Shown here: positions 5,757 through 12,864 of the stretch, piece by piece
Numbering within the stretch: the first letter of the stretch is position 1
Layout of the letters: the number at the start of each line of letters is the position of its first letter
NCBI GenBank assembly: GCA_002361775.1
Contig: DETV01000109.1
Span: 1-36,312 of the forward strand
DNA from: Eubacterium sp. UBA3279
GTDB lineage: Bacteria; Bacillota; Clostridia; Lachnospirales; Lachnospiraceae
DNA length: 36,312 nt
Reading direction: 5' to 3'
Notes under the pieces: model-generated
Seen by the model: the letters and a program-made list of their open reading frames with translations, nothing else
Told to the model about the DNA's origin: nothing
Database searches by the model: none
Position numbers and translations under genes: made by a program

Positions 5757-6407
5757 GGAATGAACAGACATATAAGGCAGATTTGAGGCAATGATAAAAG
5801 GGAATGATGTAAGAGGGGATATGGTGGGAGAAAAAAAGAATGTTGAAAGGATGGAGCAGGAGGTTCTTGAATGGTTTGTGGGGAGAAAAGCGTATCTGGA
5901 ACAGAGTCTTTTGATGAACGGTATGCATATGTATATAGTTCAGCCGCTGCAAATCTGGTCTGTTCTATGGTGGAAAGGTCAAAGGTGATGTTTCAGAGGC
6001 TTTTCGGGCAATTCATACATTGAAAGGTGTCTGTCTGAATCTGGGCTTTCAGAGAATGTATCCGGATGACCGGGAATATGTAAAAAAGAATCTGGATCGG
6101 TGTATTTGGGAAAACTGCGAAAGGGAGGTATTACAGTATCGGCTGAAGACGGGAGAGGGAAATATTTGAGTCATTTTTCCGCAGCGAAAAGGTAAATAAA
6201 GTGGAAGGGACAGGATTGGGACTGGGTATCACCAAAGGACTGGTAGAACTGATGGGTGGAAAAATCCAGGTGGAAAGTCAGGTGAATCAGGGTACTACTT
6301 TCCGGATTGAATTGGAGTTTGAACAGGTGGAAGAATTTAAAAATACAAGTCCGGGGACATACGGCGCTATTTTGATGGATATTCAGATGACGGTAATGAA
6401 TGGTTAG
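5757..6407 (+). pseudogene. Decayed hybrid histidine kinase / Hpt remnants
   Basis: The fragments are in different frames. Around 5757-5806 a receiver-domain tail is recognisable (GMNRHI, then FEAMIK after a frameshift). At 5978-6055 an Hpt domain core reads GDVSEAFRAIHTLKGVCLNLGF, including the phosphoryl-accepting His in IHTLKG. At 6112-6150 KLRKGGITVSAED is the middle of a HATPase domain. After another frameshift, EIFESFFRSEKVNKVEGTG (from 6159) and GLGLGITKGLVELMGGK give the F and G2 boxes. Then YGAILMDIQM (about 6360) starts a receiver cut short by TAG. The order receiver-Hpt-kinase-receiver suggests the end of one hybrid kinase joined to the later part of a second. There is no intact reading frame, so it is not functional. 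Confidence 0.8.
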
Positions 6408-6437
6408 CTTTGTTATATAAAGTGAGATTTTTTATAA

Positions 6438-6474
6438 GGTGGTGTCGTAAAATCAGATGATTTTTGACACCACC
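6438..6474. other. Long hairpin downstream of the AraC-type gene
   Basis: GGTGGTGTC (6438-6446) pairs with GACACCACC (6466-6474), and the inner arms AAAATCA/TGATTTT extend the stem around a two-base loop. It lies just past the stop of the minus-strand regulator gene, so it probably ends that transcript, although a clean T run is missing on either strand. Confidence 0.55.
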
Positions 6475-6482
6475 AGAAACCG

Positions 6483-7334
6483 TTACAGATTTTTTACAGA
6501 TACATTTTCCTTTGGGGAAACATGATACTTGTTTTTATAGGCCTGATAAAAGGTAGTATAATTTCGAAACCCGCTTTTGTAGCAGGCTTCCGTCATAGAA
6601 GACCCCTGAGAGATATAATGATTTGCCAGAAACAGACGTTTTTCTGTGATATATTTTCCGATGGTATATCCGGTTTCGGATTTAAACAGGTGCATGATGT
6701 AGGAACGGTTGAGAAAACAGTGGCCAGCGATCATATCCACAGAAAGATCCTCACTGATATGATCGTTGATGTAATTCATGATATCCAGAATCACGGGATT
6801 AATGTTTCCCTCGGAAAGATAGCTGTCTTTTTCGTACAAAATGCATCGGTTGAGACAGATCAGAAATTCGATCAGTTTGATTTTCTGGTACAAAGCAGTT
6901 GACGAATCAGTCTGTTGAAAGGATGTTTTTAATTCATTGGCTATTTCTGTCAGCTTTCTTTGGGATGTTTCTGGAAGGCGGAGCAGATTGGAATGTTGCC
7001 GCAGGGATTCATCGTAACAGTAAAACAGGTCACAGTTTTCCTTTTTGCAAGCATCAAAAAATTCGTCGGAAATATACGCAATAATTCTTTTATAGGGAAC
7101 ATTCTCTTTGATGACAGGGCGATGAATTTCTCCGGCTCTTACGAGAAGAATATCGCCGGGGGAAAGTTCATACTCCTTTCCTTCTACAGAGTAATCCACA
7201 TTTCCATTGAGGAATATCAGAAGTTTGTGGAAATCATGATAATGGTAGTCAATTCGGGTGGATGTACTTTCAGTGAGATAAAAAATTTTGAATGCACTGT
7301 TAAGATATCCACTTTTTTTATATGAATCAGCCAT
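6483..7334 (-). CDS. AraC-family transcriptional regulator with cupin sensor
   Basis: This 283-residue protein has its ATG at 7334 (minus) behind a strong AGGAGGTGA. The N-terminal half is a cupin sensor: HYHDFHKLLIFLNGNVDYSVEGKEYELSPGDILLVRAGEIHRP, residues about 31-75, with the usual His-rich strand and PGD turn. The C-terminal 100 residues hold the two helix-turn-helix motifs of AraC/XylS proteins, with CFLNRSYIMHLFKSETGYTIGKYI in the first and MTEACYKSGFRNYTTFYQAYKNKYHVSPKE in the second. It is transcribed away from the DapF-like gene, whose promoter region it probably controls together with its own. The ligand cannot be told from sequence. Confidence 0.93.
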   Translation of the reverse strand: MADSYKKSGYLNSAFKIFYLTESTSTRIDYHYHDFHKLLIFLNGNVDYSVEGKEYELSPGDILLVRAGEIHRPVIKENVPYKRIIAYISDEFFDACKKENCDLFYCYDESLRQHSNLLRLPETSQRKLTEIANELKTSFQQTDSSTALYQKIKLIEFLICLNRCILYEKDSYLSEGNINPVILDIMNYINDHISEDLSVDMIAGHCFLNRSYIMHLFKSETGYTIGKYITEKRLFLANHYISQGSSMTEACYKSGFRNYTTFYQAYKNKYHVSPKENVSVKNL

Positions 7335-7363
7335 ACATTCACCTCCTTTTTTCAGTATACCGC

Positions 7364-7423
7364 ACTATTTTGAATAAATACAGCATAAAATAGAATTTTA
7401 TTTAAAATAGTATTTGTTATACT
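7364..7423. promoter_or_regulatory. Divergent control region with repeated AAAATAG boxes
   Basis: AAAATAG occurs at 7387-7393 and 7404-7410, and its complement CTATTTT at 7365-7371; the outer copies form an 8-bp inverted repeat ACTATTTT/AAAATAGT. A -10 box TATACT for the rightward gene is at 7418-7423 without a good -35, and TATACT for the leftward gene is at 7354-7359 (minus). Weak -35 boxes and repeated sites fit activation by the adjacent AraC-type protein; this is inference. Confidence 0.45.
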
Positions 7424-7451
7424 ATAGAAAACAAGGGGAAAGGAAGTTACG

Positions 7452-7826
7452 ATGATGGCAAAAGAATTGGTTTTTCATAAATATCAGGGATCAGACAGCG
7501 ATTATCTCGTTTACGATATTAATAAAAATCATATGGAATTGGACGACAGCATGGTCAGAAAAATTCGTAACCGCAGTTTTGGCGCAGATCTGGCAGGCAT
7601 TTTGATCGGACCCTTTGTAGAAAACGGAGACTTGACTATGAAGGTGTATGGCGTTCAGAACGCAGATGAGAAAATGGGTGTGAAAGCTTTTTCCCGTTAT
7701 TTAAAGGATGCAGGTTATGTAAAAACAGGAAACTGTGTGCTGCATACTCCCTTTGGTTATGTGTCTGTGAACACAGAAGAAAATGAGGAACCATTTTATC
7801 AGACAAAAATTTATTGTTGGTGTTAA
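7452..7826 (+). CDS. Half-length DapF-like protein without the catalytic cysteine
   Basis: This 124-residue protein starts ATG 7452 (or 7455) after GGGGAAAGGAAG. It matches the N-terminal lobe of diaminopimelate epimerase: FHKYQGSDSDYLVYDINKN near the start (DapF has FxKYxGxGNDF), SFGADLAGILIGP, and MKVYGVQNADEK. DapF is about 275 residues with two similar lobes and an N-lobe ExCGNGxRC motif whose Cys is the catalytic base. Here that site reads KMGVKAFSRYL, with no Cys and no NGxR, and the whole C-lobe is missing, a terminator following at once. It therefore cannot be a normal epimerase. It may be a degenerate gene or a repurposed single-lobe domain under control of the divergent AraC-type regulator. 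Confidence 0.75.
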   Translation: MMAKELVFHKYQGSDSDYLVYDINKNHMELDDSMVRKIRNRSFGADLAGILIGPFVENGDLTMKVYGVQNADEKMGVKAFSRYLKDAGYVKTGNCVLHTPFGYVSVNTEENEEPFYQTKIYCWC

Positions 7827-7836
7827 TAGAAATTTT

Positions 7837-7867
7837 CGCCTTCCGGGAAAACCGGGAGGCGTTTTTT
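7837..7867 (+). terminator. Terminator after the DapF-like gene
   Basis: CGCCTTCCGG pairs with CCGGGAGGCG around a short A-rich loop and is followed by TTTTTT. Confidence 0.9.
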
Positions 7868-7941
7868 GAAGGAAATTATTTTCTGTAAAATGCTCCCCAA
7901 GAATCGCACATTACAATTTTATTAATTTTATCCGTGATCGA

Positions 7942-7970
7942 TTGGAATTTGTTTGTATTTGCGGTATATT
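7942..7970 (+). promoter_or_regulatory. Promoter of the hypothetical gene at 8048
   Basis: TTGGAA (7942-7947) and TATATT (7965-7970) are 17 bp apart, about 75 bases upstream of the start codon. Confidence 0.55.
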
Positions 7971-8047
7971 AGAAAACTGTAAAGAATGTCATAATTGTTA
8001 GAAGAAGGAACGGAAAGTTTCGGGAAGTATAAAGGGGAGTGGAAAAT

Positions 8048-8527
8048 ATGACAAGATATGAAAAAATGAATTTGCTTTACAGTGAGGACTGCAAAATTAT
8101 TGATTTTCTGCCAAGAAGGGTGACGGCGGATTCAGGAGATTTCTTTCAGGAAGTGGAAGATTATTTTCTGGAAGATAAGCAGCTTCAGGTATTTTGCAGA
8201 AAAGCAACGGCGATTGTTTTGAAATTATTATGTTATTATCCTTTTGAAATTTATGTTCAGGAAACTTTGCCTGTAAAAAGACAAAGAGAAGGATGGCTGA
8301 AAGATAAGCGCTGTGAAACAATTGTAAAAATATTGCGGAAAGTAATTTTAAAGAAACAGGGACAGATTGATATTTTGCTGGGAAAGGGTAATTCTATGAT
8401 CAGTATCAGCGGCGGTTTGCTGAGTCTGGCGGTATATAATATGAATCCTTCTCTGCAGACATTATTGGATCGGCTGGTGGAGACAGAGGGATTATATTGG
8501 ATGTCAGAAACCGGTCAGTTTCTGTAA
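8048..8527 (+). CDS. Conserved-type hypothetical protein
   Basis: This 159-residue protein starts ATG 8048, with AAGGGGAG nine bases upstream; GTG 8039 is the less likely alternative. I do not recognise a family. It is predicted mainly helical: an N-terminal segment with LPRRVTADSGDFFQEVEDYFLEDKQLQVFCRKATAIVLKLLCYYPFEIY, a basic middle with paired Arg/Lys, and a C-terminal SMISISGGLLSLAVYNMNPSLQTLLDRL stretch that is mildly hydrophobic but too interrupted for a clear membrane helix. It has its own promoter and no close partner; the downstream gene has a separate promoter. Confidence 0.7.
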   Translation: MTRYEKMNLLYSEDCKIIDFLPRRVTADSGDFFQEVEDYFLEDKQLQVFCRKATAIVLKLLCYYPFEIYVQETLPVKRQREGWLKDKRCETIVKILRKVILKKQGQIDILLGKGNSMISISGGLLSLAVYNMNPSLQTLLDRLVETEGLYWMSETGQFL

Positions 8528-8555
8528 AAACCATTTTTGAAAAGAAAGAGCAATC

Positions 8556-8613
8556 TCGACTATTGCCTCCTTTTGTGATATAATTTAGCATTATGAAGTC
8601 ACAAAAGGAGGCA
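8556..8613 (+). promoter_or_regulatory. Promoter and ribosome-site-occluding inverted repeat
   Basis: TGCCTCCTTTTGTGA (8564-8578) and TCACAAAAGGAGGCA (8599-8613) are a perfect 15-bp inverted repeat with a 20-base loop. The right arm contains the ribosome site AGGAGG (8606-8611) of the gene starting at 8620. A promoter overlaps the left arm: TCGACT (8556-8561), 17 bp, TATAAT (8579-8584). RNA from this promoter starts near 8591, after the left arm, so its ribosome site stays free. Read-through RNA from upstream would contain both arms and hide the site. Confidence 0.65.
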
Positions 8614-8619
8614 TTTTGT

Positions 8620-11394
8620 ATGGGTGAGAAGGGACCTGAAAAAATGAAAAAACATATTTGTGCGGGTCTTCTGGCCCATGTAGATGCAGGAAAGACGACA
8701 CTTTCGGAGGCGCTTCTTTATACCAGCGGAGCAATTCGAAAGCTGGGAAGAGTAGATCATCAGGATGCTTTTCTGGATACTTATGAATTGGAACGAAACA
8801 GGGGAATTACTATCTTTTCCAAACAGGCGGTGATGAATCTGGAAGATCTTCAGATTACACTTTTGGATACGCCGGGGCATGTGGATTTTTCGGCAGAGAT
8901 GGAACGAACACTCCAGGTGTTAGATTATGGGATTTTAGTAATCAGTGGTGCGGATGGAGTACAAGGTCATACTCAGACTTTGTGGCAGCTTTTAAAACGG
9001 TATCACATCCCTGTTTTTTTATTTATCAATAAAATGGATCAACCGGGAACAGATCGTCAACTGCTGATGGAAGAACTGAAAAAACGGTTGGACACCAATT
9101 GTATCGATTTTTCTTTACCGCAGGAAGAAGATTGGCAGGAACAGATTGCCATGACAGAGGAAGAGCTTCTGGAGCAGTATCTGAAAGAAGGAAGAGTGGA
9201 TGAGAGCCGGATTCCCGGTTTGATACAGGAAAGAAAGATATTTCCCTGCTTTTTTGGTTCAGCATTGAAAATGACAGGGGTGGAAGAATTTGTTCAGGGA
9301 ATCCGAAAAAATGTGGTTTACCCCGTCTATCCGGAGGAATTTGGAGCTAAAGTTTATAAGATCGGACGGGACAACCAAAATGCAAGACTTACTTATATGA
9401 AAATAACAGGGGGAACTCTGAAAGTAAAAACGATTCTTTCCAATCAGACAGAAATGAAGACAGAGGAGAAAATCTGGGAAGAAAAAGCAGATCAGATCCG
9501 GATATATTCCGGTGAAAAATATGAACTGGTAAATGAAGCGGCAGCCGGAACAATCTGTGCAGTGACAGGACTTACGCAAACATATCCGGGGCAGGGACTG
9601 GGAAAAGAAAAAGCTTCGGAACTTCCGGTGCTGGAACCGGTACTTACCTACCAGATTCGTCTTCCCCAGGAATGTGACGTACATCAGATGCTTTTGAAAT
9701 TGCGTCAGCTAGAGGAGGAAGAACCTCTTTTACATATTGTATGGAAAGAAGAATTGGGAGAAATCCATGCGCAGGTTATGGGAGAGGTGCAGATTGAGAT
9801 TTTAAAAAGTCTGATAAAAGAGCGATTTGGAGTTTCTGTAGAGTTTGATGCAGGAAATATTGTTTATAAAGAGACGATCAAAGAACCGGTGGAAGGAGTG
9901 GGGCATTTTGAACCTCTTCGCCATTATGCGGAAGTTCATTTGCTTTTGGAACCGGGAGAACGGGGAAGCGGTATGCAGTTTGCAGCAAATTGCAGCGAAG
10001 ATGTTCTGGACAGGAACTGGCAGAGGCTGATCCTCACCCATCTGGAAGAAAAGGAACATAAAGGTGTGTTGACCGGTTCATCCATTACAGATATGAAAAT
10101 CACGCTGGTGACAGGACGGGCTCATATAAAGCATACGGAAGGAGGCGATTTTCGGCAGGCCACTTACCGGGCGGTTCGTCAGGGGCTGCGAAAGGCAGAG
10201 AGTATCCTTCTGGAACCGTATTACGAATTTCGATTGGAAGTTCCTTCCGGGATGGTGGGAAGGGCTATGACAGATATACAGAGAATGTGTGGCGAGTTTG
10301 CGCCGCCTTTGCAAGAGGGAGAGATGACAGTGCTTACCGGGACGGCTCCTGTGGTTACCATGAGAGATTACCAGACTCAGGTGATTTCTTATACCAGCGG
10401 TACAGGAAGATTATTCTGTCGGCTGAAAGGGTATTTCCCCTGCCACAATGAAGAAGAAGTGGTGGCGGCAGCAGGCTATGATCCGGAAGGAGACATGGAA
10501 AATCCCACAGGTTCCGTATTTTGTGCCCATGGGGCAGGATTTGTGGTAGACTGGGATCAGGTGGAAGAGTATATGCACCTGGAAAGTTGCTTTACCCCGA
10601 AAAAGACAGTGGTGTCAGAGGAAAAAAAAGAAATTCCGGGATATTCCGGTGACTGGAAAGCAGAAACGGAAGCTTATTGGAAAAATGAGAAAGAATTAAC
10701 AGAGATTTTTGAAAGGACATATGGTCCTATCCGGTCTAAAAGCGACGAAGAATCATCGGTAAGAGACAGAAGGGGATGGAAACGAAGCCGACGGGAGAGT
10801 ATTTCAGCAGAAAATTCAGGTTATCGCTCCGTTGCCCGATATAAAGATAATTCCCCGGAAAAACAATATTTGCTGGTGGACGGCTACAATATAATTTTTG
10901 CCTGGGATGATCTGAAAGAACTGGCAGAGGCCAATATTGATGGGGCAAGGACAAAATTGATGGATATTTTATGTAATTATCAGGGGTATAAAAAATGTAC
11001 GCTGATCCTGGTATTTGATGCATACAAGGTTCAGGGAAATCCGGGTAATACAGAAAAATATCACAATATCCATGTGGTATATACGAAAGAGGCAGAAACA
11101 GCAGATCAGTATATAGAGAAAACGGTTCATGAAATTGGGAAAAAGTATCATGTGACAGTGGCAACCTCCGACAGGCTGGAGCAGGTGATCATTCTGGGAC
11201 AGGGCGGAACCAGAATGTCTGCCAGAGAATTGAGGGAAGAGATTGATCAGGTGTCCGGGCAGATTCAGCAGGAGGTACTGGATCGAAGAATAAGCGGAAA
11301 AACTTACCTTTTTGATGGGGTGAATAAGGAAGCGGCTCAATATATTGAAAATGTCCGATTGGGGAAAAATGGAGAAAGCGGGGGAGAAGAGTAG
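8620..11394 (+). CDS. TetM/EF-G-like ribosomal GTPase fused to a Rae1/YacP-type NYN ribonuclease domain
   Basis: This 924-residue protein starts at ATG 8620, chosen for its perfect AGGAGG; an ATG at 8593 lies upstream of that site. Residues 10-650 follow the TetM/TetO/EF-G plan: G1 AHVDAGKT (19-26), G2 RGITI (61-65), G3 DTPGH (83-87), G4 NKMD (137-140), then EF-G-like domains ending in LFCRLKGYFPC. A charged linker leads to a second domain from about residue 750 that closely matches YacP/Rae1: LLVDGYN, LVFDAYK, TKEAETADQYIEK, VATSD, GQGGTRMSARELREE, with its acidic catalytic residues present. Rae1 cuts mRNA in the ribosomal A site in Bacillus subtilis, and EF-G-like factors enter that site. 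The fusion suggests a factor that delivers a nuclease to ribosomes. Tetracycline protection is possible but unproven. It is the first gene of a run continuing into dus. Confidence 0.93.
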   Translation: MGEKGPEKMKKHICAGLLAHVDAGKTTLSEALLYTSGAIRKLGRVDHQDAFLDTYELERNRGITIFSKQAVMNLEDLQITLLDTPGHVDFSAEMERTLQVLDYGILVISGADGVQGHTQTLWQLLKRYHIPVFLFINKMDQPGTDRQLLMEELKKRLDTNCIDFSLPQEEDWQEQIAMTEEELLEQYLKEGRVDESRIPGLIQERKIFPCFFGSALKMTGVEEFVQGIRKNVVYPVYPEEFGAKVYKIGRDNQNARLTYMKITGGTLKVKTILSNQTEMKTEEKIWEEKADQIRIYSGEKYELVNEAAAGTICAVTGLTQTYPGQGLGKEKASELPVLEPVLTYQIRLPQECDVHQMLLKLRQLEEEEPLLHIVWKEELGEIHAQVMGEVQIEILKSLIKERFGVSVEFDAGNIVYKETIKEPVEGVGHFEPLRHYAEVHLLLEPGERGSGMQFAANCSEDVLDRNWQRLILTHLEEKEHKGVLTGSSITDMKITLVTGRAHIKHTEGGDFRQATYRAVRQGLRKAESILLEPYYEFRLEVPSGMVGRAMTDIQRMCGEFAPPLQEGEMTVLTGTAPVVTMRDYQTQVISYTSGTGRLFCRLKGYFPCHNEEEVVAAAGYDPEGDMENPTGSVFCAHGAGFVVDWDQVEEYMHLESCFTPKKTVVSEEKKEIPGYSGDWKAETEAYWKNEKELTEIFERTYGPIRSKSDEESSVRDRRGWKRSRRESISAENSGYRSVARYKDNSPEKQYLLVDGYNIIFAWDDLKELAEANIDGARTKLMDILCNYQGYKKCTLILVFDAYKVQGNPGNTEKYHNIHVVYTKEAETADQYIEKTVHEIGKKYHVTVATSDRLEQVIILGQGGTRMSARELREEIDQVSGQIQQEVLDRRISGKTYLFDGVNKEAAQYIENVRLGKNGESGGEE

Positions 11395-11397
11395 CAG

Positions 11398-12414
11398 ATG
11401 AAGTTTTATATGGCGCCTCTGGAAGAGGTTACAGGATATGTATATCGGAAAGCTTATCATGATTTTTTCTGTCCCATGGACAAATATTTTGCTCCCTTTA
11501 TCGCGGCGAAACCCAATCGGGGAAGAATTTTTAATTATAAAGAAAAAAATGATATTTTACCGGAACATAATGAAGGATTATATCTGGTGCCGCAGATTCT
11601 CACCAATAACAGTGAAGACTTCATCAGGACTGCAAAAGGATTAAAGGAATATGGGTATGAAGAAATTAATCTGAATCTGGGATGCCCCTCTAAACCGGTG
11701 GTAAATGGAGGAAGAGGCTCTGGATTTCTGGAGAGAAAAGAGGATCTTCGCCGTTTCCTGGATGATATTTTTCAACTGGATATGAGAATATCAATAAAAA
11801 CAAGAGCAGGGCGGTGGGAGACGGAAGAAATAGGTCCTCTGGCAGATCTGTTTCTGGAGTATCCCATAGAAGAATGGATTCTTCATCCCCGGGTGCAGGC
11901 GGATTTTTACAGAGGAAGCCCTCGGACAGATGCCTTTTCGAAAGCATATGAGAGGGTTTATCGGGAAGAAGAAAAAGGAGAATGTTTTTTCTGCTATAAT
12001 GGAGATATATTTTCAGTAGAAGATTATGAAAGAATTCTTGCAGAATTTCCCCGAATAGATGGTGTGATGCTGGGACGGGGAATTCTGGCATATCCAGGAC
12101 TCTTAGATAATATTAAAGGAAATCCGGGACCAGATTTGAAAATATGGGGTGATTTCCTGGAACGACTGGAAGAGGATTTTTGCAGGATTTCTGTCAGTGA
12201 GGAAAAAGCTCTGTTTAAGCTGAAGGAACTTTGGTGTTATTTTCGCTATGCTTTTCCGGAGACGGATATTTGGGATCAGGGGATCAAGCGGGCGAAAAAT
12301 ATGGACGGATACAGGAGAGCGGTGAGGAAAATGCTGGAAGAATACCGGCAAAATCCGAAAGGAACATTTCCTCACGGACGTGAGAGGCCGGGAGGAAGAT
12401 TTGGAGGTCTGTAG
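11398..12414 (+). CDS. dus: tRNA-dihydrouridine synthase
   Basis: This 338-residue FMN enzyme of the Dus family reduces uridines in tRNA D loops. The N terminus MKFYMAPLEEVTGYVYR is the usual flavin-binding start. QILTNN and INLNLGCPSKPVVNGGRGSGF contain the catalytic Cys (C96). IKTRAG, ILHPRVQ, YNGDI and GVMLGRGILAYP are the later flavin and substrate loops. The ATG comes three bases after the stop of the GTPase fusion, so the two are translationally linked. Subfamily is uncertain, since several residues differ from DusB; it looks like the DusC-like group common in Lachnospiraceae. Confidence 0.93.
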   Translation: MKFYMAPLEEVTGYVYRKAYHDFFCPMDKYFAPFIAAKPNRGRIFNYKEKNDILPEHNEGLYLVPQILTNNSEDFIRTAKGLKEYGYEEINLNLGCPSKPVVNGGRGSGFLERKEDLRRFLDDIFQLDMRISIKTRAGRWETEEIGPLADLFLEYPIEEWILHPRVQADFYRGSPRTDAFSKAYERVYREEEKGECFFCYNGDIFSVEDYERILAEFPRIDGVMLGRGILAYPGLLDNIKGNPGPDLKIWGDFLERLEEDFCRISVSEEKALFKLKELWCYFRYAFPETDIWDQGIKRAKNMDGYRRAVRKMLEEYRQNPKGTFPHGRERPGGRFGGL

Positions 12415-12864
12415 ATGGAAGACTGGAACGAGTTGTATGAACGGGCATGGGAGATTGCTTCTAAGGCTCATCAGGGCCAGACAGATAAAGGCGGTCATCC
12501 TTATATGGGCCATCCTGTGGCTGTGGCGGATATGGTTTTGACACCGGAGGAAAAGGTAGTGGCTTTGCTCCATGATGTGGTGGAGGATACTTCGGTGACA
12601 TTACAAGATCTGAAACAGGAATTTCCGGCAGAGGTGGTGGAAGCGGTAGACCTTCTTACAAAGAAGAAAGGACCTGATTTTTCACTGGACAACTATCTGA
12701 AAGATATCCGGGAAAATGAAATTGCCCGCCAGGTAAAATTAGCGGATCTGAAACATAATATGGATTTAAGCAGGATTGCAAATCCCACCCAAAGGGATTT
12801 GCTCCGACTGGAACAATATAAAAAGAGTAAAGATTATCTTGAAGGAAAGAAGAAGGAAAGATGA
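12415..12864 (+). CDS. Small HD-domain (p)ppGpp hydrolase-like protein
   Basis: This 149-residue protein has its ATG directly after the dus stop. It is a stand-alone RelA/SpoT hydrolase-type HD domain. KAHQGQTDKGGHPYMGHPVAVA carries H19 and H33, VALLHDVVEDT carries H53-D54 and E57-D58, and VKLADLKHNMDL carries D111 and N115. These are the manganese- and substrate-binding positions of SpoT and of MESH1-type small alarmone hydrolases. No synthetase, TGS or ACT domain is present. In the first motif the usual Arg after His-x-x-Gln is changed (QTDKGG), so substrate preference could differ from ppGpp. Placement among ribosome and RNA polymerase factors fits an alarmone role. The last four bases overlap the MATE gene. 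Confidence 0.88.
   Translation: MEDWNELYERAWEIASKAHQGQTDKGGHPYMGHPVAVADMVLTPEEKVVALLHDVVEDTSVTLQDLKQEFPAEVVEAVDLLTKKKGPDFSLDNYLKDIRENEIARQVKLADLKHNMDLSRIANPTQRDLLRLEQYKKSKDYLEGKKKER

Noticed and set aside
8620..11394. Plain tetracycline-resistance gene (tetM/tetO type)
   Set aside because: The C-terminal nuclease domain and divergent later domains set it apart from known resistance proteins; resistance cannot be inferred from sequence.
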